A DNA stretch of 64,000 nt from Aldrovandia affinis (GCA_029706075.1 JAINUG010000147.1:1050501-1114500); one strand, 5' to 3'; shown: positions 45,631 to 59,160, counted from the first letter of the stretch. Notes: generated from the letters alone by a model not told the origin. Numbers and translations: made by a program.

Positions 45631-48354
45631 ATGCCATCATAAGTATACAGTATCTACCGAGTTATGTGTGTTCCACTCATAACAAGTAGTGTTGGTTATT
45701 AATCATACAAATGTGAATAATTGATACATGCATTAAGGATGATAACGATTAAGCATTCTTAGGGCTATATTGTGATTATAATAAAGACCATTGTAAATAT
45801 TGAGAAAAAGGTAGCATGTTCATGCTGTTGAGATTTTAGTTTAAGCTAATTCCCTCTCTTTGCATTCATGTTGGATCCACATAAGCACACGGTTAATTGA
45901 ATAGAATCGACATTTTCAGCAAAAGTGTTGAATGCTGAGAAAAGCATTGTGCGATTAAGAGTGCTGTGCTATTATACTCATGTTGATAGCTAAAAATGCT
46001 ATTGATTGAAAAAGCTAAAATGTACTTTATTTTTGAATGATTAAACCGTAGCAGAATATAATTGGCATTGGGCTTTCTTTATACATAATTAGAAAGGAAT
46101 AACTGCCAAAGTATCAGCATGTTAAAGTAAATAAAATACTGTACATCACCATTACATCATATATAACTTATTTAAAATGTTGTAATGGGCAGCACTTATT
46201 TGTGGAATTCTGGCATCAACCATGTAAAGCATTTATGAAGCTTTGTCATGCCCAGCTGAACTGTTGCCGTGACAGCCATGAGCTTACATTCGAACACTGC
46301 ATCTCAAATAGCTTCAAACATTGGGTGGTTCATTGGGGTCAATCTGATTATTTGTTTTCGATGATGCTCCCCTCTCTTTTAATATATGCAAAATGTTTTT
46401 CTTCATTTTTTTAAAAAGCTTTGGCTGTGGCTTTCCATTTGGTCTTAAGTGAAGTGTAGAAAAATATTGTCAGTATAATGAACAAGCTAATTGCTGCAGA
46501 TTAAGTAAGCTCTATTCACCAAAGCAATGCAGCTATACTGAAGACGGTGAGAATAGTTTTATTGCTAAAATATAGTGCTAACTTTACAGAGTAACTGGTT
46601 AATATTTAACGTTTGATATTTAACCAATTACATTTTAATCACAATTTACACCATTGACATGTATGGCTCTAGATACAATTAGGTATATACTTATACTTGA
46701 AAAAATGTTTAAATCTGAAGTCTCAAACAATAGATTTTGGAATGCTTGGTATGTAAAATGTAATTGCTGGATTCATTTTTGGGGTTTCCTGTATTTGAAA
46801 TCAGTTTACATTTGTGCTGTAAGCTACAGATTTTAACAACATAATTTTCCCTTTAAACTAACTAGAAATAAGAAGAGGTCTTTTTATCATATTCTACACT
46901 GTGAAAAAACTGCTCTGTATCTCTGTGGATAATATATTTTGAAAGTGCACTATTACTGATATCAGCATCAAGCAGGCAAATAACACATTCTTTATAGAGC
47001 TCCAGACCAGTGAATTAGTCGATGCTAAGCATAGATTGATAGATATCTAGATCACCAGGTGAAGATCTGTCTCTTGGGATCAAATCTAATATTACACGTA
47101 CATTTAACTGTCGGCTGGCACTGTGCCATCTACGTTATTTGGGTCACAGTTCTTTTCCACATCAAATTGGCCTGTCAACGCTAACCCATCAGTGTATTTT
47201 ATGCAGAAGAACATTGGCTCTGCCCTATGTTAGCTATATGGATTATATTTAAGGTTTACCTAAAGGCTCAATCTCTGTTTCTAATGCAATTGCCACCAGT
47301 AAGAGCATCCATCTCTTTGCTCACATATCCCTTTTCCTCAAGCATAAGGCAGGGCATAAGGCAGGGCACCACACATATGCTTTACATAATCGACTTATCT
47401 TATGTCATACAGCTGGGTGTTTCGGAAGCTTTCAAAAATGTTCCCTTTTTACGATAATGCACGACAATACTGTAAATGTACAGTTTGGAACAGGCTTTGT
47501 TTTGCGAGCTGCAGTTGTGAGCAGGTTATGCAATTTGCCTTGGTAGTTTATATAATTAGATCAAATACACTCTGAGTAGATTTAAAAACATAAATACAGC
47601 AAGCTGGAATGTGCTGATAAGGATGTATGTTGATGTCCATTTTGAGCTAGGCTCCTCCTTACTAGTGCCCTGTAGCCTTGGCAACCACAATCATCTCATG
47701 GACAGTATATCTATAGGGTCTTTTAGTGGCAGCTAAGTATGAAACAGCAGTGGTCCCTTTGTTAAGAACCATATAATCTAGATGGTGAAAGAAAACGTAA
47801 AACAAATGAATGGTTCACATGAATCACAAAGCTGCAAATGAAGACAAATGATTGGTTTTAGGAGGGTAATTCAGTCTCAGACCAGAATGTCACACATGGA
47901 GCGCACTCCATTTACTGTTAAAAATGAAATGTGATTTAATTATACTATACTTATATTTTGCATAGATTTCCCATGGCTGCAAATATATTGCGATCATACA
48001 TTCCTAATACAAGCAGTTATGTCTTTCAACAGATGAAAATAATGCAAATATCAGAATCTATGACTAAATATTGCATTCTATTCAAATATATTCTTACATG
48101 CATGTAAGGGAAAAGTGTGATTAATCCCCCCTCAAATGTGTTTGTTTGGTTATGTATTAAGTTACATATTAGCAAATGGCATGGAAGAAAGCATGTCTTT
48201 ATCTCTTTTGCCTTTTTGACAGTTTTCTGAAAATGTCTTTATCTCTTTGATCTGCCTATTTAAAACAACATTCTGTCTCAGTCACATGGTTTGGGTTCCC
48301 TGTTTTGTTATTAGGCCTGGGGGGGGGCCTGGGTTCCCGTTTTGTGACAATGTA

Positions 48355-48405
48355 TTTGTGTATAAAAGCGCTATACAAATTAATTTGATTTGATTCGATT
48401 TAATT
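48355..48405 (+). mobile_element. LINE-type 3' tail abutting the pclo exon 3 acceptor
   Basis: TATAAAAGCGCTATACAAAT followed by TTGATTTGATTCGATTT is typical of the 3' end and simple tail of fish LINE copies. It ends just before the TTTGCCGTTGCAG acceptor, so part of the branch/pyrimidine region of this intron may be retroposon-derived. Confidence 0.55.
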
Positions 48406-48416
48406 TGCCGTTGCAG

Positions 48417-49755
48417 GAGAAGGAGTGGCTGTGTCTGAACTGCCAGATGCAGCGGGTGCTCGGGGGCATGGATGGCCCCCCTGGGTCCCCCATGATGAAG
48501 CCCCAGCCGCAGCCTGCGAAGCAGCCCTCTGCGCCCACCTCCCCCCAGAAGAAGCAGGCCCCTCTGGAAGCGCAGCCCCCTAATAAGTCTGAGCTCGCCA
48601 AACCTTCGGAGGCCAAGAAGCCCTCCCCGCTAAAGAGGCAGCCGACTTTGCCAGACACGGGGAGGCCGGAAGCCCCGCCCTCGACCCCGCCGACCGCTCA
48701 GAAAGGACCCGGCCAGACCCCAGGGAAGGGAGAAGAACCTCAGGAGGCACATAAACAGTCAGGGTCCAAAAGCCCTCCTGGCCAGCCTGGCCCAGCTGGA
48801 GTCAAGCAGGGTGCTGCAGGCCCCCAGCCCGCCCCCAGTGCACAGCAGAACGCTGCGGGGCCAGACCACACGAAACCAACACAGCAACCCCCGCAGCAAA
48901 AGCCCTCCCAGCAACAGAGCTCCGTAAAACCCTCCCCACAGCCGCCCCCGGACCAGAAGCCCTCGGACGGGGCAGTAAAAACAGCGGAACCGGGGAAACC
49001 TCAACAACAGATGCCAAAAGGTGGCCCGGGTCCCTCTCCTGCCAAATCTGTGAGTCCGCCACAGGCCCAGCCCCCGCCTCCGCCTTCCAAGCAGGAGACA
49101 GGCTTCTTCGGCCTGAGCTTCGGCGGGTTCTACGAGGCCCCCAAATCTCAGCCCACCACCCCCCAGCCCGTGGAGTCGACGTCCGGGAAGCTGTTGTGTT
49201 TCGGCGGCTCCGCCTGACGTGCCGAAGCAGTCCGCGGCACCCCCGCCCGCGGCACCCCCGCCCACGGCACTCCCGCCCGCGCCACCTCCGCCCGCCGAAT
49301 CCGTCTCCGGCAAAATGTTTGGATTCGGCTCGTCCATCTTCAGCTCGGCGTCGAACCTGATCACGGCGGCGGTTCAGGACGATCCCCCTGCCCAGCCGCC
49401 GGCTGCCCCCAAGGAGCCCGCACCGGACCAGCCCTCTCCCGGGAAACCTCCGGCAGCCGAGGTCAAACCGCCGCCGGCCGCACAGAAGACGGAACAGCCC
49501 CAGCAGGCCAAGGCCCCGCCTCCAGTCCAGGAGAAGAAGACGGTCTCTGCGAAAGCGGAGAAACCTTCGGCGGAACCTCCTAAAGCGGCGGAGCCGTCCC
49601 GCCCCCCTCCCGGAGCAGCCGAGTCAAAGTGCCCCCTCTGCAAGGTGGACCTGAACGTGGGCTCTAAGGACCCCCCCAACTACAACACCTGCACCGAATG
49701 CAAGAAGACAGTCTGCAACCTCTGTGGATTTAATCCCATGCCTCATCTCAACGAG
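48417..49755 (+). CDS. pclo: Piccolo exon 3 (end of zinc finger 1, linker, start of zinc finger 2), with a frame change
   Basis: The exon starts EKEWLCLNCQMQRVLGG, supplying the last two cysteines of zinc finger 1. A long Pro/Gln/Lys-rich linker follows, including APKSQPTTPQ, which is conserved in mammalian piccolo. At STSGKLLCFGGSA the frame meets TGA at 49215-49217. The +1 frame then continues as DVPKQSAAPPP and ESVSGKMFGFGSSIFSSASN, the true counterpart of GKLFGFGASIFSQASN. It ends with zinc finger 2, CPLCKVDLNVGSKDPPNYNT, VCNLCGFNPMPHLNE, at a GTAAGA donor. The GK-FG motif thus appears twice, suggesting a small insertion or partial duplication whose length is 3n+1. Either the assembly has an indel in this very GC-rich stretch, or this allele or copy is damaged. 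The two other exons are clean, which favours an error or a recent change. Confidence 0.9.
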
Positions 49756-51169
49756 GTAAGAGAGGCAGACAAGTTAATTATTGCCAGCAGAATGTTTGTT
49801 TTTCTGTTTGTTTTTCCCGTTTCCCGTTTCCCAAAATGGCTCTAGTCTACACAGTCTTGACAGGGTTGGAACAGAACGCATTCTAAATTAAATCATATTC
49901 GTATATATTCATATCACAATCAGAGTTTGTTTCTGTCCAAATTACAAAGCATGTGTTATCTTGTATTTCATTTAGAATTTTAATGATCAGGCAGTTTTTA
50001 TCTTTCAGCATGAAAGTTTACAGGGCTTGTTTCGTGGTATTATTACATAGGTCATTCAGTAATGTCATGGTTCCCTTGGTCTTGAGAAATGAGTCACGTA
50101 TCACAGTGTTAGTGTTAGTCACGCATTACATTTTCTAATTAAAATCCTTGAGACAATATTGACAACAGTATCGATGTGTAGGTGCTGAAAAAGGAACTAG
50201 CCAGGACTTGTAAAACTGAGGCCATTTTAATGAACTTCATAGTACTATATTGGCACTTAAAAAAAAAACTCTTGTGAAGTTTCTAAATACAACTTTTAAT
50301 TGGTCAGTGATTAGTTATTACCAGTGACTTTACATGCACTGTATATGTGATTCTACAAAACGGTAATTTACAAAGACTGCTGGAGATCACCGAATGTGTA
50401 TTATTTTACAACGCACATGGTAATTGTCTGCAATAAAGGCTTATTTTTTATAAGTTGTGAATTTCACTGGGCATTTACTATAAGTAATTATGTTACTGAC
50501 TATGGTTGCAAATTGTGCTACTGCTATTAAAAGCTTATCTTGTGAATGTAGTGAGAATAATATATACCATAGGAAGCAACAGCCTTGCCAGGAGAACAGG
50601 AAAACAGTGTGCTTGAAATGTCACGCTGAAATTTCATAATCAAAGTGGAGATGCTTCTGGCATGCTTCTGGTATGTTGTGTGTGCTTGTGTGGTTCCGGG
50701 TATTATATTATATCTCATCCACTATGATCCACCGTACTGTTGGATATAGGTTTTGATGTTTTTTCCCTTTGGATCTTGAGGAGAGATTTTGGAGTCTGTG
50801 ATGCAGATGGTGTCTCCTTCTTGCAACACTTACAGCAGTCATGCCAATGCCTTCATACCTACTCCAAAGTTAAGAACCGCTTTTTTCAGGTGCCATTATC
50901 TTTCCTGGAATTGTGGCTAGCCTTGGTCATTCGCATGAGGTAGTTTGTGTACATTTTTTTCTGAATACCCTTCTCCATATTTTTGCAGTCTCACATCAGT
51001 ACAGGTGCATAAAAGTTGACCCACAAAAGTCAGTGGCCCCTGGTTTTATATGATTTAATATACACTAGATGCAGGTGTGCCAGTCTAGCAGATATGGACA
51101 GATGATTTACTGAGTATCATGATGGATTTGCATGTATTGCTTGTATGTATATATATATGTATACATATA

Positions 51170-51293
51170 TAGAGTCTGCGATGGATTGGCGACTTGTCCA
51201 GAATGTATTCCTGCCTCTCGCCCAATGCATGCTGGGATAGGCTGCAGCTTCCCCGCAACCCTGACCAGGAGTAAGTGGGTTAGATAATGCATG
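51170..51293 (+). mobile_element. Partial copy of the common tRNA-derived fish SINE
   Basis: GATGGATTGGCGACTTGTCC, CCTGCCTCTCGCCCAATGCA and an ATGA tail match the 3' half of the SINE at 27070-27441 in the opposite orientation. Confidence 0.75.
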
Positions 51294-51589
51294 AATGAAT
51301 GAATATATATAGAGTAGAGGTCATGCATAATTTAAAAGGCATGTCAGAGACGCTGTGGGATTGTGATGCCTTTGACTTTAGTTTTTATCCTTTTAATTTT
51401 GAATTTAGAAACCTAATTTGGCTCTTGAATATATGAAGTTAAACCTAAGAAAAACGGTTTATAACATTGTGCAAGTTTGATTAAAACATCACTGCACTAA
51501 TCTAGCAGTCAGACTGGAAAATAGATTTTATTTGTTTTATACATGAATTTCTCCTCTCTGGAGTCTTTTACCATTTTACACCATTTTTA

Positions 51590-52262
51590 CATTCTTTACA
51601 TTTTATTTTAAGCATTTAGCAGACCTCTTACCAGACTTACAAAAAGTGCATTTATACATGATAAGACTAATCATTGTTTGCGCAAGAGATCAGTGCAGTA
51701 ATACAGCAATAGACATCATTGTTGGCAGCTGCATATCGTACCTGTAACAGGTAAAGATAAAGCAGTAAGCAGTGGTGATGATGATTAGTTCATGTACAGA
51801 GTCAGTGGTAGTGGAGTCTGAAGAGGTGGGTTTTGAGTCTCTTGCGGAAGATAGCCAGTGATTCTGCGGTCCTGACCGAATGCAGAAGATTGTTCCACCA
51901 CTGAGGGGTCAGGACAGAGGAGAGGCGAGACCGTGAGGAGTGGGTGCCTGTGGCCCAGAGGGATGGGATAGTCAGTTTCCCAGAGGAGGTGGAGCTGAGG
52001 GGTCTGGGTCTGGCTGGGGTGTGATGAGTGTCTGGAGGTAGGAGGGAGGGAGCAGTTCCTCTAGCTGCTTGATAAGCCAGCACCAGTGATTTAAATGTGA
52101 TGCGTGCTGCGATAGGGAGCAAGTGCAGAGAGGTGAGTAGTGGGGTGACATGGGTTAACTTGGGTTGGTTGAACACCAGACGTGCGGCAACATTCTGCAC
52201 TAGTTGCAGTGGCTTGATGGCGCAGGCCGGTAAGCCTGCCAGCAGGGTATTGCAGTAGTCCA
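51590..52262 (-). mobile_element. L2-clade LINE 3' end
   Basis: The minus strand encodes QNVAARLVFNQPKLTHVTPL, LHLLPIAARITFKSLVLAY and FRKRLKTHLFRLHYH, the end of the L2 ORF. The 3' tail is at 51598-51650. It is 5'-truncated at about 52262, where it abuts unrelated sequence. Confidence 0.9.
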
Positions 52263-52464
52263 GTGGTGAGAGATTTTGATTCTTTTGCCTTTCTCCACCA
52301 GGGCTAATGAGCCTGCAGGTCCGTGTGTCTGGTGAAGCTCCTGGGGGCAGGGAAGGTTAATGGCATCGTTAGCTGTGCTGGGAGTCCCTGGTGGACTTGT
52401 TTTAGTCTGAGGCCTTAGTCCATCGTAATAATGTGGCAAGCAACCCATAGTACAAAGTCTCTCT

Positions 52465-52645
52465 CAGGATTTACTTTTACATTTTACACTTTAGGCATTT
52501 AGCAGACACTCTTATCCAGAGCAACTTACAAGATTATTACATGGTAGGATCAATCATTGTTTGCGCAAGAGATCAGTGCAGTAATACAGCGATAGACATA
52601 AATGTGGGCAGCTGCGTATCGTACCTGTAACACAGGGAAGGGAAA
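52465..52645 (-). mobile_element. L2-clade LINE 3' untranslated end
   Basis: GGCATTTAGCAGACACTCTT through GCAGCTGCGTATCGTACCTG matches the other L2 3' ends in this window; no coding part remains. Confidence 0.8.
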
Positions 52646-53479
52646 GTTAGTCGATGGAAGCATATCTTAAGCATAGATACATATTACAAAATGCAGTATT
52701 TAAACATGTAAGCAGTGGCGATGATAAGAGGAAACTGTTTACCTTAAGGGGGCTTTAGTTAAGATCTGCATGACAGATATTCTCGAAAAATGATAAATAA
52801 TCGTTAAATGACATTTCATTTACTTATTTGTAATTCATCATTTTTCCTGCAGCCTTTCAAAAAATGTAATAAGTCTTTTTTTAATATCCGCAGTAAGCAT
52901 ACTTACACGTACAGTAGAATGTAGTAATCGTTATGAAACGCTGTGATGGCAGTAATATAGATGCACAGGTAGCATGTACAGTGCTATGGCTTTATATAAT
53001 GGCATATCAATTACAGGGTTTCCACAATTTTTGTGGTGTATTTACTTTACATCGCCTTTCTTTAAAAACTAATTTCAGTAAACATTTGTGTTTTTGCAGT
53101 TGTGTTGTACCAGTCACTTGTGTGCACCGTGTGTGGGTGAACCTCTTTCCTCCAAACCTAGTCACATCGCTTCAGTGGCTTAACTGGCACATATTGTTCA
53201 ACACGAGAACTCTGAAGTTGATGTATTTAGCTGGAATGTACACTCTCCTGCGCCCGCCAGGCAATCTTCCAGTGAGGTAAATGGTGCTGGGATCACTATA
53301 AGAGGGTATTTCACCTTTGAGTTCCTCTCCACTACAAAAGTTTGACACTCGATGCTGTAATTCAGCACGCACAGTTAGCGTCCCACTTGGCAAGGGCCCT
53401 GGGAATCCTAGACGTGGTGCGTGTTGACCCCTGCATAGTCCTATTGTAGTACGATAATGGTTCTCAAACCAACACTACA

Positions 53480-53520
53480 CCCCCCCACCTCCCCCCCCCC
53501 CACCCCCGCCCCCATCCATT
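53480..53520. repeat. C-rich simple repeat
   Basis: A C-rich tract with A and T interruptions. Nothing codes here. Confidence 0.85.
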
Positions 53521-54657
53521 GCTACAGCCAATCATAGACATTCCAAATCTAAAAGTGCCTAATAGGAGGGACTGCTTTGAAGTTATGTCTTAGCATTCAT
53601 TCAGAACATCCCCATAGTAGCTGAGCTGAGCATTGATTTACTTTAGTAAGATGCGCTGGAGATGATGGGAATATCACATCTGTGTAATCCGAGGTGAGTG
53701 TTTACATGCTTTGCCCCTAAATCATACCAGCGATGGTTCACCTCAGGTTGTCATATCAAGTGAATAGGGATGTAAAATGACCTGCCTCAGATGGAACATA
53801 GTGATACACACAAGCGCTGCATTAGTAGATATATCTGTAACAGGGCCATACTGAGAACTACACCTGGGCAAGTACCTCTGGGACAGCAGTTAGAACAGTG
53901 GGCTGAATGGATTAAACAGCATATGGCAGGAGCCATTACTTTTCCGTCTGAAGAATTGACTTCCCCACAGCGTACACACCACACATCTTACACATACTTC
54001 ACTGTCCTGATGCGTAGTGGCATCCCTGATAGCATCAGGGATACTATATCAATAGTACTCAAGATGGTGGACTCTGTATACTCTGCATTGAAAGTTATGC
54101 TCTTGCGAAATTGAACCATCACTGGAACTCCTTAGCCAAACCAGGAAGGAAGGCAGAGAGCGTAGTGTCTCTAGCGATGAATGATCTCTCGTTCCTTCTG
54201 TCCTAGGTCCTCTAGAGCCCTTTTGTTGTCCTCGGGTCAAAAAATACCCTTTTCTCAGTTTAACAGCAGTGAAAACCCCTGAAATTATTTTCTGTCAGCA
54301 TGAAATTTGATGACTTCTCCTGGAGTGAACCTACCATTGCAAAAAGTGAAACATTGCCCTGTTTTATATTTGTATAAAAGCTGTACATCATCAGGGTACA
54401 AAGATTGTCACATCTATTATAGCAAAACAAAAATCAACTATGATGTGTGCTTTGTAGTAAAAGCTAATGGTGCACCCTGAATAAATACAGTCTCCCTGCG
54501 CTGTGAAGTAGGAAAAACGCAGTTATTCACCAAGTTGTTGATGAGTGACAGGTTGTTTCTTCATGCAAAATAGATTTGGGGTTTAAAATATAGTGAAGAG
54601 ACTTTATCATAGGGGTGCGGCGAAGGGTGGGCCATTTTTGACCCTGTGGACACAATG

Positions 54658-54760
54658 AGTATACAATACAATACAATACAATACAAAAAGCTCTTATATA
54701 GCGCTATTCTTGCGAACAACCCAGGGCGAATATATAATACAGAATATGAAGATTACACAA
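54658..54760 (-). mobile_element. LINE-type 3' tail with ATACA repeat
   Basis: Four to five ATACA units followed by AAAAGCTCTTATATAGCGCT look like the reverse complement of a LINE 3' end and its short tandem tail. The body is not recognisable. Confidence 0.45.
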
Positions 54761-56399
54761 GGGCTAGTGTTCCACTGTACCATCTCTCAGATGGATTTGG
54801 CCACAACGGCCAGCAGTCGCTCAGGTCAGGGGGTGCATTCTGTTCCCGTGCTTTTGCAACCAGCGCTCAAACAAGCAGCTCTGTTATGCTGATCAAACGC
54901 AAAGCTTGCATATCCAGTTTAAGTGTCCTCTCGGGCCCTGGCGTGAGAACAGCTCTGTTCGTTTGGGTTATTGTATGAAATTAACTGTGTGTATGGAGAG
55001 TGGGGCATGCTGCCGTTTTGAGTATGCGTCGCTATGTCAGACCCTCGCTGCTTTTGCATGTTTAAGTTGCCTTGAGAATACCGTGCATATCAGCACTTCT
55101 GAAAAGATTTGTTCTGTCTGTCTGAAAAGGTCGATGCAATTTCACTCCTTTTAGGGCTATTCATTGAATATCTTCGCTTCATTTATCCAAATGTGGTGCT
55201 AATTGTTTTTTCCCCCTGTCAATATGCCAAAACTTTTGAATCTTTAGCCTCATCTTAATTGAAGAATGTTGAGTGTGGATATTTTCTGAATATATTTTCT
55301 GAATTCTTCTCATGTCTGAAAATAAGGCAGTCTATTTATATTCAAGATGTATAATCGTCTGGTTGGAGAGAAACTTCTAGAAACTAATTGTGCATGGGGG
55401 TGATCACCATCCCATGTGTCTTTGCCTTTTCGTACTGTACAATGCTAATTAGATATGGATTAGTTTGAAAATTGTAATTCTGCCAGACTTGCGCTGATTA
55501 ATACGATTGGCCATTGTAGTGTAAACACGCGCGATTCGATCAAATTAGAGGCACTCAAGCATTGTGCACCCTGGAGTAAGATGAATGATCTTCGTAATGC
55601 TGCTCTACACATGGCGGTTTTATGAATTAGCTACATTTCTTGTGCAGGGATCCTTAAAATCCCACGCGCAGGTCATCGTTAAGCACTCCGTATTGATATC
55701 AGAAATGCTTTCTGCTCAGCGCTTCCCTTTGTTCACCCGTTCATGCTGTAATGATTCAGCAATCACGCCGTTAACGGACTGAAACAGAATACCAAAATGT
55801 GCTTGAAAACATAATAATGGCTGTATCTTCAAAGGGTTTAATTGAGCAACAGGAAGCCTACATTAATCGTCAGGTTTTATATTAATCAGCCACGGGTATT
55901 TCTTAAGCGGTGTGATTTGAATGGCCTGTGTGCATTTCAATAATGATGCCAAACGGGGATTCCTTTCTGTCCTTCTGCAGTTATTCTCCACACCCAGGCT
56001 ACTTTTCCTAAATCCGCTGCTGAGTTGAGATGTTGCAAATTTGAGCGGGCTCACATTGGATCTGCCTATATGGGTGTATATGTCACTAGATTAGAGAAAA
56101 TGAGAGAAAATGGCACACGTAAGAGTAAAAAATCTTGCAACGCATTGTTGATTTAAAAAAAACAAGCACGTCAATGTTGAGAATATCCATTCCACCCAAT
56201 TATCATATATACCCTTTTAGTATCGTATTGTCCTAAACTAAAGACAAACCCAAGCGATATGTTCTGGTTAGCTCTTTTTCTGGGCCTTTGCCACAACATT
56301 ATCATTAAACTCATCATAGAAGCTTACAGTTTTCCAGTTACCATATGATAATGTTTTGAGCTGAAACTGTTATATTGCTGTGGAGGTCCCACCTGAAAA

Positions 56400-57240
56400 C
56401 ACCAACATAAAGTGTCTTAATAGGCTGTTGGGCCACCACAAGCCACCAGAATAGCTTTAATGCATCTTGGAATAGATTCTACAAGTGTCTGGACCTCTAT
56501 TGGAGTGATGCAACACCATCCTTCCACAAGAAATTCAATCATTTGATCTTTTGTTGCTAGTGGTGGAAAACGCTGTCTCAGGCACCACTCAAGAAGCTCC
56601 CATAAGTGTTCAGTTGGGTTGAGATCTGGTGACTGAGACAGCCATGGCATATAGTTTATATTGTTTTCATACTCATCAAACCATTTAGTGACCACTCGTA
56701 CCCTGTGGATGGGGGCATGGGGGCATTGTCATCTGGATAGAAATACTTCACCATAGGATGAAGGTGATCACTCAGAATGGCTTTGTATTTATTGACATTT
56801 ACATTGCGACTCTAAGGGGTTGAGTAGACCTAAACCATGCCAGGAAAATGCACCCCATACCATAACAGAGCCAACGGAACCCTTCACCGTGGGAAACAAG
56901 TAGGCTTCGTTTTGCGTGCGCCACACATGCACTCGTCCGCTTGTTGAGAACAGAGTGAAGATGACTCATTTGACCGTATGACTCATTTTCACTTCTCAGT
57001 AGACCCCTGCCTGTGCTCATTATCTAGATTGATATTTGCAGTCAACTGATTCAGAGTTGTTTGTCTGTTTTGCCTTGCATCTTGAGTCAATGCACGGACA
57101 TCACAGTCAAGGAGATTGCGATTTCGACCACAGTTTCCCCTAGATGATGATATCTTTCCCTCAGACTTCCATGCCAACTTCACCTTAGCCGCTGTTCCTC
57201 ATGAAACACAATCTCCTGGGTCTCATCCTCACAGGCCTCA
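56400..57240 (-). mobile_element. Tc1-family transposon remnant
   Basis: The minus strand encodes RNRNLLDCDVRALTQDARQN (DNA-binding linker), then KWFDEYENNINYMPW and SQSPDLNPTEHLWELLEWCL with the third catalytic Glu, ending ILVACGGPTAY. The frames are broken into at least three pieces (57183-56989, 57020-56799, 56695-56417). Inverted ends are not clear. Confidence 0.85.
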
Positions 57241-58539
57241 TATTCACAATCGAATAGGGGAAAATGTAATGAGTGGTATCTATTGAGTTGATGCGATTGT
57301 CATGGCAGAACAAACATTAGTTATTTCCTTGGGGAAAACGTTATTAATTCTGTACAGACAATATACTGTACAAACCTATTTAAATATTATTACATTTACT
57401 GTGCAGTAAGTTACTTTCTTACAAATATCAAAAATAATTTATTACACTAAAAGCCTGTAGCTTCTAGGGGGAAAAAACCTTTGTGATAAACTAATGAACA
57501 GTACTACGCTGTGTTAGAACGCAAAAATGACAAATCGCACTGAATGAGTGTGATTCATAAGCAGTGGATGACCTGTGAATTGGTGAAGGCCAAGTGACGT
57601 GTTATTGCCCACATAAGGGGTGGAGCTCCCACGCGCTTTCACCAACTCACCCATGTGAAGCGATGCACTGTGTTGTTAGGTTCAAATGAGTCAGCGATTG
57701 ACTCATTAGTTCAAAAGGTGCATCACGAAGCCTTCATTGACAAGCTACTGAGATTCAGCGTGCGTGCACTACGTACTGTCACTGGAGAGGGACACAGTCA
57801 TTTGGTGCATTTGTAGTGAATTGCCCTGACCGTGTGCTGATTGCGACCGCAGCATTTTCTGTGAGCAGCAGACAGATGGCTCAAGTCGAGCCTTGCTCAC
57901 GTAGTCAGAAAGCATTCAGCTGGCATTGTACAAAAAAGGGATGCAGGAGGGGGAAGAACAACCGCTTATAGACCTCACAGTCCGTAAGTTCCATTATCGG
58001 GGGTTTAAAATCCTGGTTGCATTCCCGGTAACATTGTAACTTTTTTACCGAGAGCGCTAGTGGGCACCTGGAAGCAAGGGCCAGTAACAGCTTTCATGGT
58101 CAGTAGGGACCAATGGCACAGCCTAAAAGGCCTTCGCCCGTTGAAATGTAAATTTTATACAGGTCCCCATAAACAGCATTTCATATTTTGTCTTTGAGGA
58201 AGAAAGCTATGAATCTATGGTAACTGGCTGCAGCAGCTGTGCACCCAGGATCAGTAATGTGAGCAAATATTGTTCGGGAGGCCACCCAGAAATCATGAAT
58301 AAACATTGACCATTGAGTCTGATGGCTGACATTTAAACAGCATGAACAGTGGTTATGAGTTGGTATATTTTCACACGAGGGCTATTATTATTCATGATTT
58401 TTGTAACAGTAAGGCGATAAATAAATGTTTGCTGCTTATTTTCACTCAGATGGCCCCCTCTCCCCAGAGCCACAAGCGCATGCACTCAAGGCTTTGCGAG
58501 AATGTACCTGCCCAGTGAGGAGTAGGGCCTCTTAATTTG

Positions 58540-58850
58540 ACTAGAGGTTGTGCAACAGCATCGCTGCACCAGAGACCAGCGCCCCACTGAGGGGAACTGC
58601 CCCGCTGAGCAGAGGGCGCGGGCGTGGGAGGGTAGCGGAGGCGAGCTGGATTAGGGCAGTGGCGCCTGACAAACCTGCCAGGATTTTTCTCTTGGCCATC
58701 TGCTCCCGGCGGGGATCAGCAGGGGGTCCGTTCTTCGATATCGGCTCACTCTCGCCAGGCTCTCAGTGTCGCGCCTGCTGCAGACAGGCCAGTCTCACTC
58801 TGACGTGCGTGCCCTTTGAAACCGACACAGCAATGCTACTCTGCTACTCT
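58540..58850. other. GC-rich island in pclo intron 3
   Basis: A 300 bp GC-rich, CpG-containing block in AT-rich intron. It does not look like a repeat seen elsewhere in the window. It could be a regulatory element or an internal promoter; nothing shows which. Confidence 0.4.
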
Positions 58851-58865
58851 GCTCTTCAGACATAA

Positions 58866-58973
58866 CGTGTGCGTGTGTGTGTGTGTACACGTGTTGGTAT
58901 ATATGTACTGGGTGTGTATGTGTATATACTGTGTATGTATGTATATGTGTCTATGTTTGTGTATATGTGCTGG

Positions 58974-59062
<89 letters not shown>

Positions 59063-59160
59063 TGGTATATATGTAATGGGTATGTATGTGTACATACTGT
59101 GTATGTATGTATATGTGTCTATGTTTGTGTATACGTGCTGGATGTGTGCGTGTGTGTTTG
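58866..59160. repeat. GT microsatellite with a duplicated 100 bp flank
   Basis: Long GT runs (58975-59024 and 59029-59054) are flanked by two copies of a block beginning GTTGGTATATATGTA (about 58892 and 59061). The block itself contains TGTGTATGTATGTATATGTG. All open frames here are low-complexity artefacts. Confidence 0.93.

Larger units (their letters stand above)
45512..48416 (+). other. pclo: pclo intron 2
   Basis: About 2.9 kb, AT-rich. It holds a short L2 tail at its start (45533-45630, minus) and a LINE-type 3' tail ending within about 15 bp of the acceptor TTGCAG. No exon is seen in between. Confidence 0.85.

Noticed and set aside
49170-49230. A 61 bp intron that would restore the piccolo frame
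   Set aside because: It has GT and AG ends and the right length modulo three, but it is shorter than usual vertebrate introns and lacks a pyrimidine tract; an indel is the simpler reading.
52933-53280. 115-codon frame in pclo intron 3
   Set aside because: Composition looks intronic and no homology to the expected next piccolo exon (EWLCLNCQ-like) was found.
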